Assembly: GCF_036170895.1 (NCBI RefSeq) | Contig: NZ_CP108036.1 | Location: 5,945,501 to 6,009,500 of the forward strand | Length of the DNA stretch: 64,000 bases | Direction: 5' to 3' | Source of the DNA: Streptomyces erythrochromogenes | Lineage (GTDB): Bacteria; Actinomycetota; Actinomycetes; Streptomycetales; Streptomycetaceae | Shown: positions 56,469 to 64,000 of the stretch, in pieces | Layout of the letters: each line of letters opens with the position of its first letter | Position numbering within the stretch: position 1 is the stretch's first letter | Notes under the pieces: generated by a model | Seen by the model: only the letters and a program-made list of their open reading frames with translations | What the model was told of the DNA's origin: nothing | Databases searched by the model: none | Program-made: the position numbers and the translations under genes

Positions 56469-59400
56469 GTGACCAAGACGCCGTTCACGCACCTGCACGT
56501 CCACACCCAGTACTCGCTGCTGGACGGTGCCGCACGGCTGAAGGACATGTTCAACGCGTGCAACGAGATGGGCATGACGCACATCGCCATGTCCGACCAC
56601 GGCAACCTGCACGGGGCCTACGACTTCTTCCACACCGCCCAGAAGTCCGGGATCACGCCGATCATCGGCATCGAGGCGTACGTCGCCCCCGAGTCCCGGC
56701 GCAACAAGCGGCGCATCCAGTGGGGCCAGCCCCACCAGAAGCGCGACGACGTCTCCGGTTCGGGCGGTTACACCCACAAGACGATCTGGGCGGCGAACGC
56801 CACCGGCCTGCACAACCTCTTCCGGCTGTCCTCCGACGCGTACGCCGAGGGCTGGCTCACGAAGTGGCCGCGCATGGACAAGGAGACCATCAGCAAGTGG
56901 TCCGAGGGGCTGATCGCCTCCACCGGCTGCCCCTCCGGCGAGCTGCAGACCCGCCTGCGCCTCGGCCAGTTCGACGAGGCCCTGAAGTCGGCCTCCGAGT
57001 ACCAGGACATCTTCGGCAAGGACCGCTACTTCCTGGAGCTGATGGACCACGGCATCGAGATCGAGCGCCGGGTCCGCGACGGACTGCTGGAGATCGGCAA
57101 GAAGCTCGGCATCCCGCCGCTGGTGACGAACGACTCGCACTACACCTACGCCAGCGAGGCGGCCGCCCACGACGCCCTGCTGTGCATCCAGACCGGCAAG
57201 AACCTCTCGGACCCCGACCGCTTCCGCTTCGACGGCTCCGGCTACTACCTGAAGTCGACCGACGAGATGTACGCCATCGACTCCTCGGACGCCTGGCAGG
57301 AGGGCTGCGCCAACACCAAGCTGGTCGCGGACCAGATCGACACCGAGGGCATGTTCAAGTTCCGGAACCTGATGCCGAAGTTCGACATCCCGGACGGCTA
57401 CACCGAGGTGACCTGGTTCCGCGAGGAGACCATGCGCGGCATGCACCGCCGCTTCCCCGGGGGCATCCCCGAGGACCGCATGAAGCAGGTCGAGTACGAG
57501 ATGGACACGATCATCTCGATGGGCTTTCCCGGCTACTTCCTCGTGGTCGCCGACTTCATCATGTGGGCCAAGAACCAGGGCATCGCGGTCGGCCCCGGCC
57601 GAGGCTCCGCGGCCGGCTCGATCGTCGCCTACGCCATGGGCATCACCGACCTCGACCCGATCCCGCACGGCCTGATCTTCGAGCGCTTCCTGAACCCCGA
57701 GCGCGTCTCCATGCCCGATGTCGACATCGACTTCGACGAGCGCAGGCGCGTCGAGGTGATCCGGTACGTCACGGAGAAGTACGGCCAGGACAAGGTCGCC
57801 ATGATCGGCACCTACGGCACCATCAAGGCCAAGAACGCGATCAAGGACTCGGCGCGCGTCCTGGGCTACCCGTACGCCATGGGCGACCGCCTCACCAAGG
57901 CCATGCCCGCCGACGTCCTCGGCAAGGGCATCCCGCTCTCCGGCATCCTCGACCCCTCGCACCCCCGCTACAGCGAGGCCGGCGAGATCCGCAGCATGTA
58001 CGAGAACGAGCCCGACGTGAAGAAGGTCATCGACACCGCCCGCGGTGTGGAGGGCCTCGTCCGCCAGATGGGCGTGCACGCGGCCGGCGTGATCATGTCC
58101 AGCGAGACGATCACCGACCACGTGCCCGTCTGGGTGCGGCACACCGACGGCGTCACCATCACCCAGTGGGACTACCCGAGCTGCGAGTCGCTCGGCCTGC
58201 TGAAGATGGACTTCCTCGGCCTGCGCAACCTCACGATCATGGACGACGCCGTCAAGATGGTGAAGGCCAACAAGGGGATCGACATCGACCTCCTGGGCCT
58301 CCCGCTCGACGACCCCAAGACCTTCGAACTGCTCGGCCGCGGCGACACCCTCGGCGTCTTCCAGTTCGACGGCGGGCCCATGCGCTCCCTGCTGCGCCTG
58401 ATGAAGCCCGACAACTTCGAAGACATCTCCGCCGTGTCGGCCCTGTACCGCCCGGGCCCGATGGGCATGAACTCGCACACGAACTACGCCCTGCGCAAGA
58501 ACAAGCAGCAGGAGATCACCCCGATCCACCCCGAGCTGGAGAAGCCGCTCGAAGAGGTGCTCGCGGTCACCTACGGCCTGATCGTCTACCAGGAGCAGGT
58601 GCAGAAGGCCGCCCAGATCATCGCCGGCTACTCGCTCGGCGAGGCCGACATCCTGCGCCGCGTCATGGGCAAGAAGAAGCCCGAGGAGCTGGCGAAGAAC
58701 TTCACGATCTTCCAGGAAGGCGCCCGCAAGAACGGCTACAGCGACGAGGCCATCCAGAAGCTCTGGGACGTCCTGGTCCCCTTCGCCGGCTACGCCTTCA
58801 ACAAGGCCCACTCGGCCGCCTACGGCCTGGTCTCCTACTGGACCGCTTACCTCAAGGCGAACTACCCGGCCGAGTACATGGCCGGCCTGCTCACCTCGGT
58901 CAAGGACGACAAGGACAAGTCCGCGATCTACCTGAACGAGTGCCGCCGCATGGGCATCAAGGTGCTCCCGCCGAACGTCAACGAGTCCGAGTCGAACTTC
59001 GCCGCCCAGGGCGACGACGTGATCCTCTTCGGCCTCACCGCCGTCCGCAACGTCGGCCAGAACGTCGTCGACTCGATCATCAAGACCAGGAAGGCCAAGG
59101 GGAAGTACTCCTCCTTCCCCGACTTCCTGGACAAGGTCGAGGCCGTCGTCTGCAACAAGCGCACCATCGAGTCGCTGATCAAGGCCGGCGCCTACGACGA
59201 GATGGGCCACACCCGCAAGGGCCTGGTCGCCCACCACGAGCCGATGATCGACAACGTGGTCGCCGTCAAGCGCAAGGAGGCCGAGGGACAGTTCGACCTC
59301 TTCGGCGGAATGGGTGACGACGACGCCGGCGACGAGCCCGGCTTCGGCCTCGACGTGGAGTTCTCCGACGTCGAGTGGGAGAAGTCCTACCTGCTCGCCC

Positions 59401-60011
59401 AGGAGCGCGAGATGCTCGGCCTCTACGTCTCCGACCACCCGCTCTTCGGCCTGGAGCACGTGCTCTCCGACAAGACGGACGCCGGCATCTCCCAGCTGAC
59501 CGGCGGCGAGCACTCCGACGGCGCCGTCGTCACCATCGGCGGCATCATCTCCGGCCTGCAGCGCAAGATGACCAAGCAGGGCAACGCGTGGGCCATCGCC
59601 ACCGTCGAGGACCTGGCCGGCTCCATCGAGTGCATGTTCTTCCCCGCGACCTACCAGCTCGTCTCCACCCAGCTGGTCGAGGACACCGTCGTCTTCGTCA
59701 AGGGCCGCCTCGACAAGCGCGAGGACGTCCCCCGCCTGGTGGCCATGGAGATGATGGTCCCCGACCTCTCCTCGGCCGGCACCAACGCCCCCGTGGTCCT
59801 CACCATCCCCACGGTCAAGGTGACGCCCCCGATGGTGACCCGTCTGGGGGAGATCCTGCGCCACCACAAGGGCAACACCGAGGTGCGGATCAAGCTCCAG
59901 GGACCGCGGACCACCACCGTGCTCCGCCTCGACCGGCACCGGGTGCAGCCCGACCCGGCCCTCTTCGGCGACCTCAAGGTCCTGCTCGGACCGTCCTGCC
60001 TGGCCGGATAG
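56469..60011 (+). CDS. dnaE: DNA polymerase III alpha subunit DnaE
   Basis: An 1180-aa replicative C-family polymerase. The N-terminal PHP domain starts with HLHVHTQYSLLDGAARLK. Its metal-site blocks all look intact: MSDHGNLHGAYDF, GIEAYVAPESR, STGCPSGEL, LMDHGIEIERR, VTNDSHYTYAS. This is consistent with actinobacterial DnaE1, where the PHP domain proofreads. Catalytic aspartates lie in MPDVDIDFDERRRVEV and in the preceding GPGRGSAAGSIVAY region, and FQFDGGPMRSLL and LYRPGPMGMN follow. The C-terminal OB fold (GAVVTIGGIISGLQRKMTKQ) and a beta-clamp-region tail are present. Length is normal. GTG start. Confidence 0.96.
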   Translation: MTKTPFTHLHVHTQYSLLDGAARLKDMFNACNEMGMTHIAMSDHGNLHGAYDFFHTAQKSGITPIIGIEAYVAPESRRNKRRIQWGQPHQKRDDVSGSGGYTHKTIWAANATGLHNLFRLSSDAYAEGWLTKWPRMDKETISKWSEGLIASTGCPSGELQTRLRLGQFDEALKSASEYQDIFGKDRYFLELMDHGIEIERRVRDGLLEIGKKLGIPPLVTNDSHYTYASEAAAHDALLCIQTGKNLSDPDRFRFDGSGYYLKSTDEMYAIDSSDAWQEGCANTKLVADQIDTEGMFKFRNLMPKFDIPDGYTEVTWFREETMRGMHRRFPGGIPEDRMKQVEYEMDTIISMGFPGYFLVVADFIMWAKNQGIAVGPGRGSAAGSIVAYAMGITDLDPIPHGLIFERFLNPERVSMPDVDIDFDERRRVEVIRYVTEKYGQDKVAMIGTYGTIKAKNAIKDSARVLGYPYAMGDRLTKAMPADVLGKGIPLSGILDPSHPRYSEAGEIRSMYENEPDVKKVIDTARGVEGLVRQMGVHAAGVIMSSETITDHVPVWVRHTDGVTITQWDYPSCESLGLLKMDFLGLRNLTIMDDAVKMVKANKGIDIDLLGLPLDDPKTFELLGRGDTLGVFQFDGGPMRSLLRLMKPDNFEDISAVSALYRPGPMGMNSHTNYALRKNKQQEITPIHPELEKPLEEVLAVTYGLIVYQEQVQKAAQIIAGYSLGEADILRRVMGKKKPEELAKNFTIFQEGARKNGYSDEAIQKLWDVLVPFAGYAFNKAHSAAYGLVSYWTAYLKANYPAEYMAGLLTSVKDDKDKSAIYLNECRRMGIKVLPPNVNESESNFAAQGDDVILFGLTAVRNVGQNVVDSIIKTRKAKGKYSSFPDFLDKVEAVVCNKRTIESLIKAGAYDEMGHTRKGLVAHHEPMIDNVVAVKRKEAEGQFDLFGGMGDDDAGDEPGFGLDVEFSDVEWEKSYLLAQEREMLGLYVSDHPLFGLEHVLSDKTDAGISQLTGGEHSDGAVVTIGGIISGLQRKMTKQGNAWAIATVEDLAGSIECMFFPATYQLVSTQLVEDTVVFVKGRLDKREDVPRLVAMEMMVPDLSSAGTNAPVVLTIPTVKVTPPMVTRLGEILRHHKGNTEVRIKLQGPRTTTVLRLDRHRVQPDPALFGDLKVLLGPSCLAG

Positions 60012-60029
60012 CAGCGGCCGCCACCCGCA

Positions 60030-60068
60030 CGGAAGGGCCTGCCCGGCGTCGCCGGGCAGGCCCTTCCG
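60030..60068. terminator. Perfect 18-bp hairpin after dnaE
   Basis: CGGAAGGGCCTGCCCGGC pairs perfectly with GCCGGGCAGGCCCTTCCG around GTC. It lies 18 bp after dnaE and 32 bp from the end of the convergent small gene, so it can serve both strands. Confidence 0.85.
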
Positions 60069-60100
60069 GTTCCGGTCGTCACAGACCGACGCGAAGGGCG

Positions 60101-60265
60101 TCAGTTGTGGCCGAACTTCTTCTGCTTGCTCTTGTGGGCCAGGTCCATCGGACTCGGCGCCTGGGACGACTGCTCGGGGGAGGAATCCGACGAGCGCGAC
60201 GCGTCCGGCCCGGACGAGCGGGTCTGCTGCTTCGCCGGCTGCTTCTGATTCTTGTTCTTGGCCAT
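60101..60265 (-). CDS. 54-aa conserved-looking small hydrophilic protein
   Basis: A 54-residue ORF reading MAKNKNQKQPAKQQ..., then a Ser/Pro/Gln-rich middle, ending MDLAHKSKQKKFGHN. GGAGG lies 8 nt before the ATG and third positions are G/C-biased, supporting translation. It is highly charged with no membrane segment or cysteine. Small Streptomyces proteins with a Lys-rich start and a KFGHN-like end are familiar, but no function is known. It is convergent with dnaE and divergent from the NYN gene. Confidence 0.75.
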   Translation of the reverse strand: MAKNKNQKQPAKQQTRSSGPDASRSSDSSPEQSSQAPSPMDLAHKSKQKKFGHN

Positions 60266-60486
60266 GGTGGAGCCTCCGTGAGGGTCTAGGGGCCAGGACC
60301 GCCTTCACACTCACACAGCCCCAGAAACCGCGCATTTTGGATCATTACTGCGCGTAGCCGAGAGCCGCGGCCCGCCCCCACGTGAGATCCGCCACGCCGA
60401 TGATCGAGTTCCGGCCTTCAACACCCGTGAGGTCGGGCAGACTCGGGGAACCCGTGAAAAACACATGGGGACCCCCAGGGAAGAGG

Positions 60487-61797
60487 GTGGAACGCGTGGA
60501 CCGCTGCGTCGTCCTGGTGGACGCCGGCTACCTGCTGGGCGCCGCCGCCAGCCTTCTCGCCGGGGAGCCCTCCCGCTCCCGGATCACCGTCGACCATGCC
60601 GCCCTCATCCAGGGCCTGCGCGAGCGGGCCGAGGCCGACACCGAGCAGCCCCTGCTGCGCATCTACTGGTTCGACGGCGCACCCGACCGGGTGCCGCAGC
60701 CCGAACACCGCAGGCTGCGCGTCATGCCCCGCGTCACCGTCCGCCTCGGCGCCCTGACCCGCAGCGACGGCCGCTGGGCCCAGAAGGGCGTCGACGCCGC
60801 CATGCACGCCGAGCTCACCGAGCTCGCCCGCAACCGCGCCTGCTCCGACGTGGTCCTCGTGACCGGCGACGGCGACCTGCTGCCCGGCCTGATGTCCGCC
60901 AAGGAACACGGCGTCGCCGTCCACCTGTGGGCCGTCCAGGCCGCCGACGGCGACTACAACCAGTCCGAGGACCTCGTCGCCGAGGCCGACGAACGCCGCG
61001 TCCTCGACCGGGCCTGGATCACCCGCGCCGTCCGCGCCAAGGACCTCGCCGGACTGTGCTCCCCGCCGCCCGTGCCCCGGCCCGACATCGCCGCCATCCT
61101 CTCGGCGCCGCTCCCCGAGGCCGCGCTCGCCGAGGCCGCCCGCAACGGCGCCGCCGCCCCCGCGGACGACGACCGGGAGGGAGTCCCCGTACCGGCGCCC
61201 ACCACCCCCGGCGGAAAGAGCGTCCCCACCCCCAAGGACCTCGCCGGAGCCCTGCGCGCCGCCCCCGGACCGCACGGGGGCCAGCAGACCTCGCCGAGCA
61301 CCACGCCGTCCCCCGCCAGCGCCCTGCGCTGGTCCTCCGACAAGGGCTGGATCGACCGCGCCGGACCGCTCGGCGAACCCGCCGAGACGGCCTCGCTGCC
61401 CACCCTCGCCCAGCTCACCAGCGCCGAACAGCGCTGGGCCGACCGGGAGGAGGACATCACCACCGTCGGCGGCGACCCGTTCGAGGTGGGACAGGTGTTC
61501 GCCCGACGCTGGATGGAACGCCTCCCGGAGACCGTGCACCTGCAGAAACTGGCCACCATGTACCCGCGCATCCCGCACCGGATCGACGGCGAGCTGCTGC
61601 GCTACGCCGCCCGGTTCGGCCTGCTCGCGCACAAGGACGACCAGATCGACGAGCACGACCGCTACGCCATCCGCGCCGGGTTCTGGAGGGAGATCGACGT
61701 CCGCGCCGCCGCCGAGCACGTCGCCGCGGTACCGGCCGCCGCACCCGGAACCGGACCCGCCGACCTCGCCGCCCCGCTGACCCCGGCGGCCGAGTAG
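60487..61797 (+). CDS. NYN (PIN-like) domain protein
   Basis: A 436-aa protein. The N-terminal NYN/PIN-like nuclease fold (residues 1-200) has acidic positions in RCVVLVDAGYLLGAAASLLA, KGVDAAMHAELTELA and DVVLVTGDGDLLPGLMSAKE. A Pro/Ala-rich linker (about 200-310) follows. The C-terminal helical region (TLAQLTSAEQRWADREEDIT, RIPHRIDGELLRYAARFGLL) is conserved-looking but has no assigned name and might be an RNA-binding winged helix. The protein is probably an RNase or RNA-binding factor; substrate unknown. GTG 60487 or GTG 60496 are both possible behind AGGGAAGAGG. Confidence 0.85.
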   Translation: MERVDRCVVLVDAGYLLGAAASLLAGEPSRSRITVDHAALIQGLRERAEADTEQPLLRIYWFDGAPDRVPQPEHRRLRVMPRVTVRLGALTRSDGRWAQKGVDAAMHAELTELARNRACSDVVLVTGDGDLLPGLMSAKEHGVAVHLWAVQAADGDYNQSEDLVAEADERRVLDRAWITRAVRAKDLAGLCSPPPVPRPDIAAILSAPLPEAALAEAARNGAAAPADDDREGVPVPAPTTPGGKSVPTPKDLAGALRAAPGPHGGQQTSPSTTPSPASALRWSSDKGWIDRAGPLGEPAETASLPTLAQLTSAEQRWADREEDITTVGGDPFEVGQVFARRWMERLPETVHLQKLATMYPRIPHRIDGELLRYAARFGLLAHKDDQIDEHDRYAIRAGFWREIDVRAAAEHVAAVPAAAPGTGPADLAAPLTPAAE

Positions 61798-61811
61798 GGG
61801 CGGGAACCCCG

Positions 61812-61817
61812 TAGGCT
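61812..61817 (+). promoter_or_regulatory. -10 hexamer TAGGCT of the ABC exporter
   Basis: TAGGCT, then 8 nt, then the GTG at 61826. No Shine-Dalgarno. Confidence 0.4.
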
Positions 61818-61825
61818 GCTCCCTC

Positions 61826-62863
61826 GTGAGTACGGGCACAGCACAGGCGCAGAACGGCACGGCAGCGGCCGCGGGAGCGGCGCCGGACGTGGTCTGCGCG
61901 GTGCGTGACCTGGTCAAGACGTATCCCGCGGTACGCGGACGGCGCGGCGCCCCCGCCCTGCCCGAGACCCGCGCCAACGACGGAATCAGCCTCGACGTCC
62001 GGCGCGGCGAGGTCTTCGGCCTGCTCGGCCCCAACGGCGCCGGCAAGTCCACCCTGGTCCGCCAGCTCACCGGCCTGATGCGGCCCGACTCGGGAACCGT
62101 GACCCTCCTCGGCCACGACCTCGTGCGCCACCCCGGACGGGCCTCCAGGCTGCTCGCCTACCTCGGCCAGGAGTCCACCGCCCTGGACGAGCTCACGGTG
62201 GCCCTGGCCGCCGAGACCACCGGACGGCTGCGCGGACTCGACGTACGGTCGGCACGCGCCGCGCGCGACGCCGTACTGGAGGAACTCGGGCTGACCGGGA
62301 TCGCCGGACGGCCCCTGAAGAAGCTCTCCGGCGGCCAGCGGCGCCTCGCCTGCTTCGCCACCGCCCTGGTCGGCGAGCGGCCCGTACTGGTCCTCGACGA
62401 GCCCACCACCGGCATGGACCCCGTGGCCCGGCGGGCCGTCTGGGCGGCCGTGGACCGGCGCCGCGCCCAGCACGGCGCGACCGTGCTGCTCGTCACCCAC
62501 AACGTCATCGAGGCCGAGACCGTCCTCGACCGGGTCGCCGTCATCGACCAGGGCAAGGTCATCGCCTGCGACACGCCCGCCGCGCTGAAGGCGCACGTCT
62601 CGGGCGAGGTCCGGCTGGAACTGGTGTGGCGCGAAGGCGCCCCGCTGGCGGTGCCGGAGGTCGCCCGGCTGCGCGACCGGGCCGTCGAGTCGGGGCGCCG
62701 CTGGGTGCTCCGGCTGGCGCCGGACGAGGCCAGGGCGGCGGTGGCCTCGGTCACCGGGGGCCCGGCCTTCGCCGCGCTCGACGACTTCACCCTGGCCACC
62801 CCCAGCCTGGAAGACGTGTACCTGGCCCTCGGCGGCAAGACGAAAGGGCTGGTGAAGTCGTGA
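61826..62863 (+). CDS. ABC transporter ATP-binding protein
   Basis: A 345-aa ABC ATPase of the drug/ABC-2 exporter class. All motifs are intact: Walker A LLGPNGAGKSTLVRQLTGLM, signature KKLSGGQRRLACFATALVGE, Walker B PVLVLDEPTTGMDP, H-switch LLVTHNVIEAETVLDR. This contrasts with the degenerate ATPase at 10766-11707. A 35-residue Ala-rich N-terminal extension precedes the domain. It overlaps the permease gene by 4 bp (GTGA). Substrate unknown. Confidence 0.93.
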   Translation: MSTGTAQAQNGTAAAAGAAPDVVCAVRDLVKTYPAVRGRRGAPALPETRANDGISLDVRRGEVFGLLGPNGAGKSTLVRQLTGLMRPDSGTVTLLGHDLVRHPGRASRLLAYLGQESTALDELTVALAAETTGRLRGLDVRSARAARDAVLEELGLTGIAGRPLKKLSGGQRRLACFATALVGERPVLVLDEPTTGMDPVARRAVWAAVDRRRAQHGATVLLVTHNVIEAETVLDRVAVIDQGKVIACDTPAALKAHVSGEVRLELVWREGAPLAVPEVARLRDRAVESGRRWVLRLAPDEARAAVASVTGGPAFAALDDFTLATPSLEDVYLALGGKTKGLVKS

Positions 62864-63723
62864 GCGACCGCTCGACGGGGGCCGTCCGGGCCGCGCTCGC
62901 GCCCGACGCCCCAACGGCATCCGCGACCGGAGCCGCGCCGGCCGCCGACACCCCGGGCTGCGCACAGCCCGCGCCGCTGGCGCCCGGCGCGCGGTTCTTC
63001 CCCTCGCTGGCCGCCGTCTACCGGGCGCAGCTGTCCCGTGCGCGGGTGGCGCGGATACCGCTGCTGTTCGTGGCCACCTTCCAGTCCGTCGGGATCATGA
63101 TCCTGATGCGCGGCGTCGTCGACGGGGGCTCGGAGGCCCGGGCCGTCGTGGCCGGCTCCTCGGTGCTCGTCGTCGCCTTCGTCGCGCTGAACCTGCTCGC
63201 GCAGTACTTCGGGCAGCTGCGGGCCGGCGGCGGACTCGACCACTACGCCACCCTGCCGGTGCCGCCGGCCTCGGTGGTGCTGGGTGCGGCCGCCGCGTAC
63301 GCCTCCTTCACGCTGCCGGGGACACTGGTCACCGCCGTCTTCGGGTGCCTGCTCTTCGGGCTGCCGATGAGCGGGCTGTGGATCCTGGCCGCCGTGGTGC
63401 CGCTCGCCGGGGCCGCACTGGCCGGGCTCGGCGCGGCGCTGGGGCTGCTGGCACCCCGGCAGGAGCTCGCCACCCTCGCCGGACAGCTCGGCATGTCGGC
63501 CGCGCTGCTGCTCGGGGTGCTGCCGCCCGAGCGGATGCCGGCCGTGATCGTCTGGGCGCGGGACCTGCTGCCGTCCACGTACGGGGTGGAGGCGTTCGCC
63601 CGGACCTTCGAGGCATCGCCGGACTGGGCCGCCGTCCTCTTCGACCTCGGCGTCTGCGCGGCCGTGGGGGTCCTCTCGCTGACCGTCGCGACCTGGGCGT
63701 ACCGCCGGGCGGCCGTCCGCTGA
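62860..63723 (+). CDS. ABC-2 type permease
   Basis: A 287-aa membrane protein with about six helices (RIPLLFVATFQSVGIMILMR, VLVVAFVALNLLAQYFGQLR, SVVLGAAAAYASFTLPGTLV, LWILAAVVPLAGAALAGLGA, LAGQLGMSAALLLGVLPPER, VLFDLGVCAAVGVLSLTVAT). It is the membrane partner of the adjacent ATPase. The cytoplasmic N-terminus of about 55 residues is Ala/Pro-rich. The start GTG overlaps the ATPase stop. Confidence 0.9.
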   Translation: MSDRSTGAVRAALAPDAPTASATGAAPAADTPGCAQPAPLAPGARFFPSLAAVYRAQLSRARVARIPLLFVATFQSVGIMILMRGVVDGGSEARAVVAGSSVLVVAFVALNLLAQYFGQLRAGGGLDHYATLPVPPASVVLGAAAAYASFTLPGTLVTAVFGCLLFGLPMSGLWILAAVVPLAGAALAGLGAALGLLAPRQELATLAGQLGMSAALLLGVLPPERMPAVIVWARDLLPSTYGVEAFARTFEASPDWAAVLFDLGVCAAVGVLSLTVATWAYRRAAVR

Positions 63724-63745
63724 CACCGCTGCCGGACACACCTGG

Positions 63746-63751
63746 CACGAT
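63746..63751 (+). promoter_or_regulatory. -10-like CACGAT before the last gene
   Basis: CACGAT, 6 nt, GTG at 63758; same TGGCACGATG context as at 49762-49771. Confidence 0.4.
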
Positions 63752-63757
63752 GTGGGG

Positions 63758-64000
63758 GTGACCGAAGCCGTGACCCCGCACTCCCCGTTCGACCCGCCGC
63801 CGTCGCCGCCCGAGAAGCCGGGTGGCTCCGCCGCGGCCATCCGCCCGGAGGACATCCGCGACGGGGCCGTCGTGGCCCTGGCGGTCGCAGTGGCCGGGCT
63901 GCTCCTCGGAGTGCTGTGGTGGTGGCTGGCGCCCCGGGTGCAGTACGTCTCCAACGGGGAGGCGGTGTTCCTGCGCAACAGCGAGAGCGAAGCGCGGATC
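63758..64000 (+). CDS. Membrane protein, truncated by window end (DUF2567-like)
   Basis: The first 81 codons only. A Pro-rich cytoplasmic N-terminus (SPFDPPPSPPEKPGGSAAAI) is followed by one membrane helix (GAVVALAVAVAGLLLGVLWW) and WLAPRVQYVSNGEAVFLRNS. This pattern recalls actinobacterial DUF2567 membrane proteins, but too little is visible to be sure. It starts 34 bp after the permease and may be leaderless. Confidence 0.6.
   Translation, partial: MTEAVTPHSPFDPPPSPPEKPGGSAAAIRPEDIRDGAVVALAVAVAGLLLGVLWWWLAPRVQYVSNGEAVFLRNSESEARI

Noticed and set aside
56427..60335. Minus-strand open frame of 1302 codons opposite dnaE
   Set aside because: A shadow of dnaE; Asp/Val/Gly-rich translation typical of antisense frames in GC-rich DNA.

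Overview
The window is a piece of a Streptomyces-type actinobacterial chromosome. The evidence is very high GC with G/C-rich third codon positions, many GTG starts, the division and wall (dcw) cluster in Streptomyces order (rsmH-ftsL-ftsI-murE-murF-mraY-murD-ftsW-murG-ftsQ-ftsZ-pgeF-yggS-sepF-ylmG-divIVA), and ileS, a histone-H1/DksA-like gene, lspA and rluD downstream of it. No tRNA, rRNA, CRISPR array, insertion sequence or prophage was recognised. Nearly everything looks like core genome.

Layout. 1-1.9 kb: thiO-thiS-thiG on the minus strand behind a TPP riboswitch. 1.9-6.3 kb: a ferredoxin-reductase-like flavoprotein, an Rv2175c-like DNA-binding protein, thiE, metF and a membrane protein, all plus strand. 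6.4-10.6 kb: minus-strand genes (CrtI-like oxidoreductase, DUF4126, DUF3040, methyltransferase, HEPN-like). 10.7-14.4 kb: an operon of a degenerate ABC ATPase, a YhgE/Pip-type membrane protein and a TetR regulator, headed by a perfect 28-bp palindrome. 14.4-14.9 kb: a hairpin-rich non-coding stretch. 14.9-19.7 kb: MoxR, DUF58 and TgpA-like transglutaminase genes (minus). 19.8-20.4 kb: a beta-carbonic anhydrase. 20.5-38.9 kb: the dcw cluster and its cell-division tail. 38.9-39.5 kb: a large foldback repeat. 39.6-43 kb: ileS (minus) with a T-box leader. 43.3-47.5 kb: ddbA, lspA, rluD and a cation/proton antiporter. 47.4-50.4 kb: an SRPBCC protein and divergent TetR sharing a palindromic operator, then an MscS channel and a dienelactone-hydrolase-like protein. 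50.4-56.3 kb: a secreted M43-like metalloprotease, PhoD-like phosphatase, a membrane thioredoxin-fold protein, a membrane protein and DUF2252 (all minus). 56.5-64 kb: dnaE, a 54-aa orphan, an NYN protein, an ABC-2 exporter pair and a truncated membrane protein.

How the genes work together. RsmH through MurG make the lipid-linked peptidoglycan precursor. FtsL, FtsI, FtsW, FtsQ and FtsZ build the septum, SepF tethers FtsZ to the membrane, and DivIVA directs polar growth. mraZ, ftsA and murC are absent from this cluster. Thiamine genes are split between a riboswitch-controlled minus-strand operon (ThiO/S/G) and a separate thiE.

Most notable observations: (1) the TetR-palindrome/YhgE/ABC operon, whose ATPase has lost the Walker A lysine, the LSGGQ signature and the H-switch; (2) an isoleucyl-tRNA synthetase with the altered GXHH signature in place of HXGH, behind a T-box; (3) a foldback element of about 410 bp with relatives elsewhere in the window; (4) five consecutive hairpins in a 0.4-kb orphan gap; (5) a recurrent -10-like hexamer 6-8 nt before start codons, suggesting many leaderless transcripts, including a possible internal start in murE.
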